64,000 nucleotides of DNA from Deltaproteobacteria bacterium (GTDB taxonomy: Bacteria > Myxococcota_A > Polyangia > Nannocystales > Nannocystaceae), in assembly GCA_016709225.1 (NCBI GenBank), contig JADJEE010000001.1, forward strand, positions 1,302,001-1,366,000. Direction: 5' to 3'. A program made the translations under genes and the position numbers. Below are positions 43,010-50,935 of the stretch, one piece after another. Below the pieces are notes generated by a model. The model worked only from the letters and a program-made list of their open reading frames with translations, was not told the origin of the DNA and did no database searches. Position 1 is the stretch's first letter. Each line of letters starts with the position of its first letter.

Positions 43010-43163
43010 CGACGACCTCGATCCGCGCGCGCCCACGTCGAAGCAAGGGGCGCGGGCGCTGCCTCGCCAGTGTGCCACGGTCGTCGGCGCCCGCCAAAGC
43101 GATCGTCGGTCGCGACGAACGCTGCATGGGTGCAAGCGCATGCGTGGGCGGCCGCCTTGCTGT

Positions 43164-43169
43164 TACGCT
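43164..43169 (+). promoter_or_regulatory. Extended -10 box TACGCT, near-leaderless promoter
   Basis: TG at 43161-43162, one base, TACGCT; 10 nt to the GTG at 43180; no ribosome-binding site. Confidence 0.5.
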
Positions 43170-43179
43170 CGCGCGCACC

Positions 43180-43791
43180 GTGGTCGGACGCTTCATCGTG
43201 CTCGAGGGCCTCGATGGTGCCGGGACCACCACCGCTGCGCACGCGCTCACGGTGGCGCTGGAGCAGCGCGGGCACACCGTCGTCCGCACCGCGCAACCCA
43301 GCGACCGTGCGCTCGGCCGCGCAATCCGAGGGTATCTGCGCCGTGAGGGCGAGCCCCTCGATCCACGCGCGCTGGCGCTGCTGTTCGCGGCCGACCGCCT
43401 CGATCACCTCGACCACGTGATCGCGCCGGCGCTCGCACGCGGCGAGGTGGTGGTGTGCGATCGCTACGTCGCGTCGTCGTGGGCTTACCAAGGGCTCGCG
43501 TGCCCGCTGCCGTGGGTGGAGGCCATCAACAGCCATGCGCGGTGGCCCGACCTCACATGCGTGCTGACGGTGCCGCCGGAGGTCGCGGCGGCGCGCGTGT
43601 CGGCCCGTGCGACCGCCCGCGGCGAGGCCGAGGAGCTGTTCGACGCGCTCGCGCTGCAGCGTCGCGTCGCGCAGTCGTACGCAGCACTGGTCGCGTCCGA
43701 GCGTCCGGGCGTGCTGTCGATCGACGCGACCACACCCATCGATGCGGTTGCAGCCGCGGTGCTGGACGCCGCCATCGCGCTGGGGCTGTGA
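43180..43791 (+). CDS. tmk: Thymidylate kinase with altered P-loop
   Basis: 203 residues, normal length. Converts dTMP to dTDP with ATP. Family features: FIVLEGLDGAG at the P-loop, DRYVASSWAYQG (DRYxxSxxAYQ, substrate-binding), TVPPEVAAARVSAR, and an Arg-rich LID (ARATARGEAEELFD). But the P-loop reads GLDGAGTTT: the usual GxGK(S/T) lysine is Thr16. The rest is intact. No second tmk is in the window. The GTG at 43180 follows a -10 box by 10 nt and starts MVGRFIVLEG. Confidence 0.93.
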   Translation: MVGRFIVLEGLDGAGTTTAAHALTVALEQRGHTVVRTAQPSDRALGRAIRGYLRREGEPLDPRALALLFAADRLDHLDHVIAPALARGEVVVCDRYVASSWAYQGLACPLPWVEAINSHARWPDLTCVLTVPPEVAAARVSARATARGEAEELFDALALQRRVAQSYAALVASERPGVLSIDATTPIDAVAAAVLDAAIALGL

Positions 43792-43844
43792 CGAACCTGC
43801 ACGAAACTGGCGGCAGCGGTCGCGCGGCGGAGACACTCCCGGGG

Positions 43845-44378
43845 ATGTCGCGCGCCCTCCTCTCGCTGGCCCTGGCCTGCTCGCTGCTCGGTTGCTCGCG
43901 CCGCGCTGCGCCGGCTCCGACCCCGCCCGTGACCCCGCCGGCCCCGACCACCGCAGCACGCGACACCACCGCGGCGTCACCGGCTGCGACGACGCCGACC
44001 GCCACGCCCGGCAGCGCCCCCGGCACGATCGCGCGCGCCGATCTCGAGTCGGCGCTGGCGCATGGCCCGGCGTGGTTGCTGCGGCAGCTCGGCCCCGAGC
44101 CCTACAGCGAGGGGTCGCGCTTCGTCGGCTGGGAGATCACGGCGGTGTTCCCCGACGCACCGGAGCTGTGCGCCACCGGCTGCGATCTGCGGCGCGGCGA
44201 CATCATCCTCGCGGTCGAGGGCGACCGCGTCGAGACCCCGACCGCCTTCGCGAAGCTGTTCGAGCGGGCCGGATCCCTCGAGGCGCTGCACGTGGTGCGC
44301 ATGCGCGACGGCGACCGCGAGCAGGTCGTGTTCCCGATCGTGCCGGCCCCGCTTCCTTCGTCGGCGGCGCCGCGTTAG
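43845..44378 (+). CDS. PDZ-domain lipoprotein
   Basis: 177 residues. Lipoprotein signal LACSLLGC (Cys17), a Thr/Pro/Ala-rich linker (18-60), and a C-terminal PDZ fold: CDLRRGDIILAVEGDRVETPTAFAKLF, then LEALHVVRMRDGDREQVVFPI. This resembles the PDZ of type II secretion GspC and DegP-type proteases, but no protease or secretion gene is nearby. Periplasmic side of a membrane is likely. The ATG is 53 bp after tmk. The stop codon's TAG is also the first three bases of the next gene's putative -10 box. Confidence 0.75.
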   Translation: MSRALLSLALACSLLGCSRRAAPAPTPPVTPPAPTTAARDTTAASPAATTPTATPGSAPGTIARADLESALAHGPAWLLRQLGPEPYSEGSRFVGWEITAVFPDAPELCATGCDLRRGDIILAVEGDRVETPTAFAKLFERAGSLEALHVVRMRDGDREQVVFPIVPAPLPSSAAPR

Positions 44379-44381
44379 CAT
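44376..44381 (+). promoter_or_regulatory. -10 box TAGCAT overlapping a stop codon, near-leaderless promoter
   Basis: TAGCAT begins with the PDZ gene's TAG stop and is 8 nt from ATG 44390; no ribosome-binding site. Confidence 0.4.
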
Positions 44382-44389
44382 CGGCGACG

Positions 44390-44866
44390 ATGATCGACTA
44401 CGCGATCCTGTGCCAGACGATCGCCGACTGGCAGGCCGGCCGACGCCCGAGTGTGATCCTCCCCTCCTCCACGCCGACGCTGCCGCAGCCGATGGTCGCG
44501 GCGCCGCTCGCCACCGACGACGAACCCAGCACGGAGCTGTCGGCCGAGGACTACGACGACGACGCGCAGGCCTACGGCGTGCCGACGTACGACGCCGGCC
44601 CCGGCGGCACGCCGCGCGAGGCCATCCCCGTCGAGGGCGGCTGGTCGACACCACCGGCCGACGTCGATTCCACCATGGTCTACGGCACCGGTGGCGCGAT
44701 GCCAGGCGGCGCATGGGATGGCGGCGGCGAGGCCCACGAGGGCGAGGTGCCGGCCTACGGCGAGGCCGCGGCGGGCGACGACGACGCGTACGAGACCGAG
44801 ATCGACGCCGACGTCGAGACCGACGGCGAGCTCGGCCCCGACGGCGAGCCGCGCGAGCGCAGCTGA
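44390..44866 (+). CDS. Acidic protein of unknown function
   Basis: 158 residues, very acidic, Gly/Pro-rich, no membrane segment. The first 25 residues (MIDYAILCQTIADWQAGRRP) are the only compact part; the rest looks disordered with AYGVPTYD and ETEIDADVET. No family recognised. Codon use matches neighbours. It may be real because a promoter-like box sits immediately upstream, but function cannot be guessed. Confidence 0.55.
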   Translation: MIDYAILCQTIADWQAGRRPSVILPSSTPTLPQPMVAAPLATDDEPSTELSAEDYDDDAQAYGVPTYDAGPGGTPREAIPVEGGWSTPPADVDSTMVYGTGGAMPGGAWDGGGEAHEGEVPAYGEAAAGDDDAYETEIDADVETDGELGPDGEPRERS

Positions 44867-44881
44867 CGAGCGCGACGAACG

Positions 44882-44911
44882 ACGCCCGCAGGCCCTCGCG
44901 GCGGCGGGCGT
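44882..44911. terminator. Hairpin between convergent genes
   Basis: ACGCCCGC (44882-44889) and GCGGGCGT (44904-44911) form a perfect 8-bp stem, 14-nt loop. It lies between facing stop codons at 44866 and 44925. No T-run. Confidence 0.5.
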
Positions 44912-44924
44912 AGGGATCCGCGGC

Positions 44925-47336
44925 TCAGGTCATCGCGAGCGCGAGCGCGACGACCACACCGGCGAGCACGATGCCGCCGACCACGAGGATGGTGGTGCGG
45001 TTGCTCGAGTGCACCACGGGGGCGTTCGACGAGGCCAGCACCGGCGGTGCGTCCAGCGGCGGACGCCCGCCACCGGCGGTACGTTCCTCCGCGGGTGGAC
45101 GCGGCGGCGCAGGGATGTCGACCGCGGTGCTGCGGTTGGTCGGACGCTCGGCCTGGATGTCGCCACGGCGGAAGTAGCTGGTGTCCGGCATGCCCGGCCC
45201 CGAGGCCGGGAACACCGTGCGACCCGTGACCCCGCCGACATCACCCGGGGTCGCCTGCACGCCGGTCGCGACGATGGTGCGGCCGCGACCGGGGACCGGC
45301 TCGGGCTCGGGATTCGCAGTGACCGAGCCCGAGGCGACCGGGCCCGCGCTCGCGTCCTGTACCGCCGGCTGCGGCTGCGGCTGCGGCTGCGGCGTGACCA
45401 TGACGGTGTTGCGCTTGCCGTCGGTCTCGACGACCGTGGCCGCCGACGCCGACGCGGTCGCGGCAGGCGTGGGCTGCGAGGAGGCGGTGGCGGTGGCGGT
45501 GCCGGGGGCGACCGGCGAGGGCGTGCCGAAGACCGTCCAGCCGCGGTTGTCCGAGGCGCCCGCATCGGCGGGCTCGGGCGCGGCGGCGGCCGGCTCGGGG
45601 CCGGCGACGACCGGTGTGAACGCCTGCGGCGCGGCGGCGTCGATCGGCGCCTCCATGAACATGGTCCAGCCCCGCTTGGGCGCACCCGCGGCGGGCTCGA
45701 CCGGGTCGGCGACGGCGGGTGTCGTCTGGGTGCTGCCCGCGGCGGGCGTGGTCTGGGTGCCGCCGGGGGTCGGCGGGGCCGCGCCCATCGCCGAGGCCTG
45801 GGCCGCGACGGCTGCCGCCGCGTTGGGTTCCATGAACATGGTCCACCCGCGACTGCTGGGCGGCTCGCCGCCCTCCGCGGCCGGGGGCGTGGGCTCGGCC
45901 GCGGGCATGGGCGCCGGCGCGGCGGCGGGCTCGGGCTCGTCCCGCGTGAACATCGTCCAACCCCGCGTGCTCGGCTTGGGGGCCTCGCCCGGCGTGCTCG
46001 GAGGTTCGGGGGCCGGGGCGGTGGCCGCCGGGGCGGTGGCCGCCGGGGCGCTGGTCGCCGGCGTCGGCTCCGATGCTGGCGCGTCAGCGCCGGTGAACAT
46101 GGTCCACCCGCGCGCGCTCGGCTTGGGCGGCTCGCCGCCGGCCGCAGGGGTCGCGGTCGCGGTGCCGCCAGTGGCCGCCGGGCTGGCGGTCGCCGAGCCG
46201 CTGGCACTCGCGGTCGCACCACCGCTGGCGCTTGCCGGGGCCTCCTCGGCGGCGGTCATGAACATCGTCCAACCGCGGGTGCTCGGCTTGGGCGCATCCT
46301 CGGCCGCGTCCACGGGCGAGGATGCCGGCGCCGGTGCAGCGGCGCTCGCCGTCGCGGCCGAGGGTGGCGGGCTCGCGGGGGCCGTGCTCGCCGCGGGCGC
46401 GCCCGGGCTGAGCGGCTCGTCCGGCTGCGCCTTCATGAACATGGTCCACCCGCGGGTGCTCGGCACCGCCTCGGCGGGTGGCGGCGTCGAGGCGCCACCG
46501 GAGGCGTCGTCACCGGCGGTGAACATGGTCCACCCGCGACTGCTCGGCACGCTCGGATCCGGGGCCGCGCCGACACCGGTCGCGAGCTCGTTCACGAACT
46601 GCCGCAGCATCATCGGGCGCACGCGCGGGTCCTTGGCGAGTCCGCGGCGCAGCGTGCTGCTCAGATCGTCGGGGAGCTCGCCGGCGAGGTGCGCCTGCAG
46701 GATCTGCTCGACCGTGCCCTCGTACAGCGGGCGGCCGCGCAGCATGTACTGCACCAGCGCGGCGAGGTTGTAGATGAGCGTTCGCTGATCGACGACCTTG
46801 CCTTCGACCTGCTCGGGCGCCATCGCATCGAGCGGACCGAAGCTCTTGCCGCCCTGCGGCGCGCCGACGGTGAAGCCGGCGACCACGATGCCGCCCGGCG
46901 ACGGAAACAGCACGTCGGCACCGAGGTTGCGATGGATGACGCCGACCTTCTGCGCCTCGGCGAGTGCCTCACCGATCTGTTGGGCAATCGCGAGGGTGTC
47001 GGACTGCGAGAACGGTCCCTGGCGCAGGTGTTCCGCGAGCGTCGGCCCCGGCAGCGCGGCGTGGGCCTCCCACGTGCCACCGTCGGCGAGCTTGCCGCAG
47101 GCGTGCACCTTCACCACGCGCGGGTGCTCGAGGCCCTGCAGCTGCCGCAGCTCGCGGAGGCTTCGCTCCAGCACCAATGCCGACGGAAAACACGCCGCGT
47201 CGTGGACCGTGAGCTGCACCGCGCCGCCGCCCGCGTCGGTCGCGTCGTACACCGTGGCGCCCGTTCGCTCCCGCGCGACCCCGACGATCGAGTAGCCCTC
47301 GATCATGGTGCCGGGTGCCAGCTGTGCCGAGCTCAT
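44925..47336 (-). CDS. Membrane pseudokinase with eight RGWTMF motifs
   Basis: 803 residues. Residues 11-260 follow a Ser/Thr kinase fold (GYSIVGVARERTGATVYDA, LRELRQLQGLEHPRVVKVH, APEQVEG), but catalysis-defining residues are missing: the VAIK lysine (AVQLTVHD, 39-46), HRD reads HRN (135-137) with no following Lys-Pro-x-Asn, and DFG reads AGF (153-155). From 266 to about 610 a disordered linker carries eight copies of (S/T/K)RGWT(M/V)F, spaced 35-60 residues apart; then KRNTVMV, GRTIVATG, GRTVFPASG. A single C-terminal helix (about 778-800). The ATG has a GAGGAAGG ribosome-binding site in a leader preceded by TAGTCT. A membrane scaffold whose Thr motifs may be phosphorylated and read by FHA domains is an inference. 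Confidence 0.85.
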   Translation of the reverse strand: MSSAQLAPGTMIEGYSIVGVARERTGATVYDATDAGGGAVQLTVHDAACFPSALVLERSLRELRQLQGLEHPRVVKVHACGKLADGGTWEAHAALPGPTLAEHLRQGPFSQSDTLAIAQQIGEALAEAQKVGVIHRNLGADVLFPSPGGIVVAGFTVGAPQGGKSFGPLDAMAPEQVEGKVVDQRTLIYNLAALVQYMLRGRPLYEGTVEQILQAHLAGELPDDLSSTLRRGLAKDPRVRPMMLRQFVNELATGVGAAPDPSVPSSRGWTMFTAGDDASGGASTPPPAEAVPSTRGWTMFMKAQPDEPLSPGAPAASTAPASPPPSAATASAAAPAPASSPVDAAEDAPKPSTRGWTMFMTAAEEAPASASGGATASASGSATASPAATGGTATATPAAGGEPPKPSARGWTMFTGADAPASEPTPATSAPAATAPAATAPAPEPPSTPGEAPKPSTRGWTMFTRDEPEPAAAPAPMPAAEPTPPAAEGGEPPSSRGWTMFMEPNAAAAVAAQASAMGAAPPTPGGTQTTPAAGSTQTTPAVADPVEPAAGAPKRGWTMFMEAPIDAAAPQAFTPVVAGPEPAAAAPEPADAGASDNRGWTVFGTPSPVAPGTATATASSQPTPAATASASAATVVETDGKRNTVMVTPQPQPQPQPAVQDASAGPVASGSVTANPEPEPVPGRGRTIVATGVQATPGDVGGVTGRTVFPASGPGMPDTSYFRRGDIQAERPTNRSTAVDIPAPPRPPAEERTAGGGRPPLDAPPVLASSNAPVVHSSNRTTILVVGGIVLAGVVVALALAMT
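45525..46545 (-). repeat. Eight interspersed RGWTMF coding motifs
   Basis: Recurring DNA block read on plus as GAACATGGTCCA-CCCGCG and variants encodes (S/T)RGWTMF. Spacing and linker sequences differ, so the conserved part is the peptide motif. Confidence 0.85.
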
Positions 47337-47521
47337 CAGTCCGTAGCCTTCCTCGAGGCCGAACCGGCCCGGAGCAAGAGACTACGGTGCACGCGACGTC
47401 GTGATCAAGAATTGTCCTGGCCCGTCACCGCCTGCGATCTCCCGCGGCGCGACGCGACGCCGCACACCCCCGGTCCTCGAGTGGGCTCCGCGGGCGCGCG
47501 GCTTCGTCACGGGCGCGCGCG

Positions 47522-47695
47522 TCAGCCCTTGGTCGCCGCGCGCTGAGGCGCGGGCTTACCGGGCTCGCCGAGGCTGGCGAACAGCTCGGCTGCGCTGAGC
47601 GTGCTGCGACGGGCCTGCTTGGCCTTGCGGGCGCTGCCAGCGTTGCGGTGTCGACGGGCGCGCTTCTTGCGGGTGATCGCTGTGAACGATGCCAT
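47522..47695 (-). CDS. Small Lys/Arg-rich protein (57 residues)
   Basis: Translated by hand. ATG at 47695, TGA at 47522-47524. Residues 8-31 are very basic (TRKKRARRHRNAGSARKAK), and 32-44 is a helix-like TLSAAELFASLG. This arrangement is like a small nucleic-acid-binding protein. No ribosome-binding site is obvious; TAAGTC lies 14 nt upstream. It is too short to rely on alone, but codon-position GC bias and the two-part structure favour a real gene. It stands in the position between the pseudokinase and rel genes and on the same strand. Confidence 0.6.
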   Translation of the reverse strand: MASFTAITRKKRARRHRNAGSARKAKQARRSTLSAAELFASLGEPGKPAPQRAATKG

Positions 47696-47774
47696 GACGG
47701 AAGGCCGGTGACTTAGCCGCCGCGCGCGAGGGTGTCAAGCGCGGGCGCCGCGCCTTTTTGAAGGCGGCCCGGGT

Positions 47775-50306
47775 TCAGGCTGCGCCCTGGGAGAACACGC
47801 GCTCGACCCCGCCCACACCGTCGATGCGCTTGAGCGTGGCGACCAGGGACTCGAGCTGCTCGAGCCGCCCGACCGTCGCGTAGAAGGTGTTGATCGCCCG
47901 CTCGCCGTCGCCGATCGCCCGGCAGTTGGCCTGCTTGATGTTGACGCCGTGGTGGGAGAACGCGCGGCTCATCTCGGCGAGCAGGCCCAGCGTGTTGGCG
48001 GTGCGGACCTCGAGGGTGACCGGGCAGTCGAGCACGAGCCCAGCCTCCCAGCCGAGGTAGATCCGCCGCTCGCCGAGCTGTTCGAGCGCCTCCGGGCAGC
48101 CCTGCACGTGGGCGACGATGCCCTTGCCGGCCTCGAAGAAGCCGATGAGGGGGTCGCCCGGCACGGGCGAACAGCACGGCGCCAGGGTGATCATGCCGCG
48201 GCCGGTGCCGCGGCCCTCGACGCGCTCGCGGGTGATGAGAATCGGCGCGGTCGCCTGGGTACCCAAGGTCTCGCCGGTTCCGCCCTTGGGCCGCGCCGTC
48301 ATGCGCCGCAGCATGCGGGCGAACAGCCCGCTCTGATCGCTGGGCGGCGGCGTCACGGGTGCGGGCGCCAGTCGATCGGCCAGCACCGCGGCGGTGATCT
48401 GGCCCGCGCCGACGGCCTCGAACACCCCGTCGTCGCCGGTCTCGCGCGGCAGCCCCAGCGCCTCGGCGTGCTCCGCCATGGCGCCCAGATCCTCGAGCCC
48501 GGCGATGGCGGCCCCGCGCGACGACAGCTCCTGCTCGATCAGGCTCTTGCCGACCGCCCGGTGCCGCTTGCGCTCGCGCTGTCGCAGGTACTGTTTGATC
48601 TTCGCGCGCGCCCGCGAGCTCACGCACATCTTGAGCCACTCCTCGCGCGGCTCGACCGAGGGGTTGGTCAGGATCTCGATGGTGTCGCCCTGGCGCAGGC
48701 GGTAGCGCAGCGGGACCAGCTGCCCGTTCACCCGCGCGCCGGTGCAGTGCATGCCGACGTCGGTGTGGATCGCGAACGCGAAGTCGATCGGCGTGCTGCC
48801 CTTCGGGAAGGTGTGGATGTCGCCACCGGGCGTGAACACGTAGACCTCGTCGGCGAACAGGTCGGCCTTCACCGCCTCGATGAACTCGCTGGGGTCGGAG
48901 ACCTCCTGCTGCCAGTCCATCAGCTGCGACAGCCAGGCCATCCGCCGGGCCTCGCTGCCGCCAAAGCGATCGAGCTCCCACTCGGCCACGATGCCGCGCT
49001 CGGCGACCGCGTCCATGCGCTCCGACCGGATCTGCACCTCGAGCCGCGTGCCCTCGCGATCGATCACGCTGGTGTGCAGCGCACGGTAGTGGTTCGGTCG
49101 CGGCAATGCGATGTAGTCGCGGAAGCGGCCCGGCACCGGCTGGAAGTACGCGTGCAGGTGTCCGAGCGCGGCGTAGCAGGTGCCGCGGTCGCGCGTGACG
49201 ATGCGGAACGTGACCACGTCGGAGGGCTGGTCGAGCCCGCGACCCTCGCCCTGCAGCATCTGATGGACGCGGTAGGTGCTGCGGCTGCCCATGCGGACTT
49301 CGACGGCCCCGAAGGACGCCGGCCATGCGGTCGCCTCGCCGGCGTCGTCGAGCGAGCACGCGGTGTGGTCGAACACCGCCGCGAGGTTGGCGAGCGACGA
49401 CTGCAGGCCCCGACTGCCGCTCAGCATCCGCACCATGTCGGCCCGCGTGGCCGCGTAGGCGGCGGGCTCGAGGTAGCGAAACGACAGCTCCTGCAGCTCG
49501 CGCTGCACGATCTCGATGCCCAGGCGCCCGGCCAGCGGGGCGTAGATCTGCATGGTCTCGCGAGCGATGCGCTCCTGCTTGTCGCGCGGCATGTGCTCGA
49601 GCGTCCGCATGTTGTCGAGCCGGTCGATGAGCTTGACCAGCAGCACGCGGATGTCCTGGCTCATGGCCAGCAACATCTTGCGGAAGCTCTCGGCCTGCTG
49701 TTCCTGGCGCGAGAGGTACGGCACCTTGCCCAGCTTGGTGACGCCGTCGACGATGGTCGCGACCTCGCGACCGAACTGCTCGGTGAGATCGTAGAGCGTG
49801 GTCTCGGTGTCCTCGACGACGTCGTGCAGCAGCGCCGCGGTCACGCCCGCGCCGTCGAGACCGAGCTGCGCGAGCACGGTCGCGACCCGCACCGGGTGCA
49901 CGTAGTAGGGCTCGCCGCTCTTGCGGAACTGGCCGCGGTGGGCCTCGACGCCGAGCGCGAAGGCCCGCTCGATCGCGTCGGTGTCGGCCGCGGGGTGATG
50001 GCGGCGGACCTCGGCGACCAGCGCGGTGCGGGCGCTGCCGTCCTCGAGCTCGCGCTCGCCGACGACCGGGGTCCGCAGCGCCGCGGGGATCTCGAGGCCG
50101 AAGGCGTCCGCGGTGGGCTCGGCGCCCGCTGGCTCGGCGGCGACCGGCTCCGCGATCGTCGACACCGGCTCGGCGGCGACCGGCTCGGCGGCGACTGGCT
50201 CGGCGATCGTCGACACCGGCTCGGCGATCGTCGCCGCGGGCGACGCGGGCTCGTCCCCGCGCCGCGGGGCGGTCGCGGCGGTCGCGGCCGCGTCCGGCGA
50301 GCTCAC
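47775..50306 (-). CDS. rel: Bifunctional (p)ppGpp synthetase/hydrolase (Rel/SpoT)
   Basis: 843 residues. An N-terminal Ala/Glu/Pro repeat (TIAEPVAAEPV, 1-65) is not part of the family. HD hydrolase domain: HPVRVATVLAQL and the intact HDVVED (161-166), so hydrolysis is expected. Synthetase: VVTFRIVTRDRGTCYAALGHLH, PVPGRFRDYIALPRPNHYRALHTSV. TGS domain (about 495-555, VFTPGGDIHTFPKGSTPIDFAF). Helical/zinc-finger region with LAPCCSPVPGD; C-terminal ACT (about 765-843, VRTANTLGLLAEMSRAFSHHGVNI). GTG start overlaps the gmk stop (GTGA). Controls the stringent response. Confidence 0.96.
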   Translation of the reverse strand: MSSPDAAATAATAPRRGDEPASPAATIAEPVSTIAEPVAAEPVAAEPVSTIAEPVAAEPAGAEPTADAFGLEIPAALRTPVVGERELEDGSARTALVAEVRRHHPAADTDAIERAFALGVEAHRGQFRKSGEPYYVHPVRVATVLAQLGLDGAGVTAALLHDVVEDTETTLYDLTEQFGREVATIVDGVTKLGKVPYLSRQEQQAESFRKMLLAMSQDIRVLLVKLIDRLDNMRTLEHMPRDKQERIARETMQIYAPLAGRLGIEIVQRELQELSFRYLEPAAYAATRADMVRMLSGSRGLQSSLANLAAVFDHTACSLDDAGEATAWPASFGAVEVRMGSRSTYRVHQMLQGEGRGLDQPSDVVTFRIVTRDRGTCYAALGHLHAYFQPVPGRFRDYIALPRPNHYRALHTSVIDREGTRLEVQIRSERMDAVAERGIVAEWELDRFGGSEARRMAWLSQLMDWQQEVSDPSEFIEAVKADLFADEVYVFTPGGDIHTFPKGSTPIDFAFAIHTDVGMHCTGARVNGQLVPLRYRLRQGDTIEILTNPSVEPREEWLKMCVSSRARAKIKQYLRQRERKRHRAVGKSLIEQELSSRGAAIAGLEDLGAMAEHAEALGLPRETGDDGVFEAVGAGQITAAVLADRLAPAPVTPPPSDQSGLFARMLRRMTARPKGGTGETLGTQATAPILITRERVEGRGTGRGMITLAPCCSPVPGDPLIGFFEAGKGIVAHVQGCPEALEQLGERRIYLGWEAGLVLDCPVTLEVRTANTLGLLAEMSRAFSHHGVNIKQANCRAIGDGERAINTFYATVGRLEQLESLVATLKRIDGVGGVERVFSQGAA

Positions 50307-50935
50307 AGCAACGACTCCTGCCCCGACAGCACCGCCTGGGCCGCGGCCCGCTGGCGCACGCGGCGGTGCTGTTCGGCGACATAGATCGCCCGCAGGGCGT
50401 CGTAGGCCCGCTCGAGTTCGTCGTTCATCACCAGGAAGTCGTACTCATCGTAGTGCTCGAGCTCGGCCCGCGCGACCCGGAGGCGCCGCTCGATCACCTC
50501 TTCGCTGTCGGTCGCGCGGCGCCGCAGGCGTTCGGCCAGCGCGCGGATCGACGGCGGCAGGATGAACACGAGCACCACGTCGTCGACGAACGAGGCCTTC
50601 AGCTTGCGTCCGCCCTGATAGTCGATGTCGAACAACAGATCGCGGCCCTGCGACAGCGCCTGCTCCACCCGGGCGGCCGCGGTGCCGTACATGTGCCCGT
50701 GGACCATCGCGTACTCGGCGAACTCGTCGCGGGCGATCATCTCCTGGAACGTCGGGGGATCCACGAAGTGATACTCGACGCCGTCGGTCTCGCCCGGGCG
50801 GGGCAGCCGCGTGGTGTACGAGACACTGAACTCGAGCCGCGGGAACTCGGCCCGCAAGCGGTTGCACAGCGTGGTCTTGCCGGCGCCCGACGGCGACGAC
50901 ACCACGAACAGCAGGCCCCTGGCCTCACTCGACAT
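50303..50935 (-). CDS. gmk: Guanylate kinase
   Basis: 210 residues from ATG 50935. P-loop SSPSGAGKTTL is intact; GMP-binding SVSYTTRLPRPGETDGVEYHFV and YGTAAARVEQAL; DIDYQGGRKLKA; and a LID with RLRRRATDSEEVIERRL. Phosphorylates GMP to GDP. AGGTG ribosome-binding site 6 nt upstream, within the end of yicC (11-nt overlap). A GTG at 50950 would add five residues and lacks that spacing. Gene order yicC-gmk is conserved widely. Confidence 0.97.
   Translation of the reverse strand: MSSEARGLLFVVSSPSGAGKTTLCNRLRAEFPRLEFSVSYTTRLPRPGETDGVEYHFVDPPTFQEMIARDEFAEYAMVHGHMYGTAAARVEQALSQGRDLLFDIDYQGGRKLKASFVDDVVLVFILPPSIRALAERLRRRATDSEEVIERRLRVARAELEHYDEYDFLVMNDELERAYDALRAIYVAEQHRRVRQRAAAQAVLSGQESLL

Noticed and set aside
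42574..43179. Extension of the tmk frame upstream
   Set aside because: It would run antisense to the Pro-rich protein; the P-loop region starts at 43180 and the -10 box is just before it.
47401..47598. 65-residue plus-strand frame
   Set aside because: Overlaps the opposite 57-residue gene and is Arg/Pro-rich without signals.
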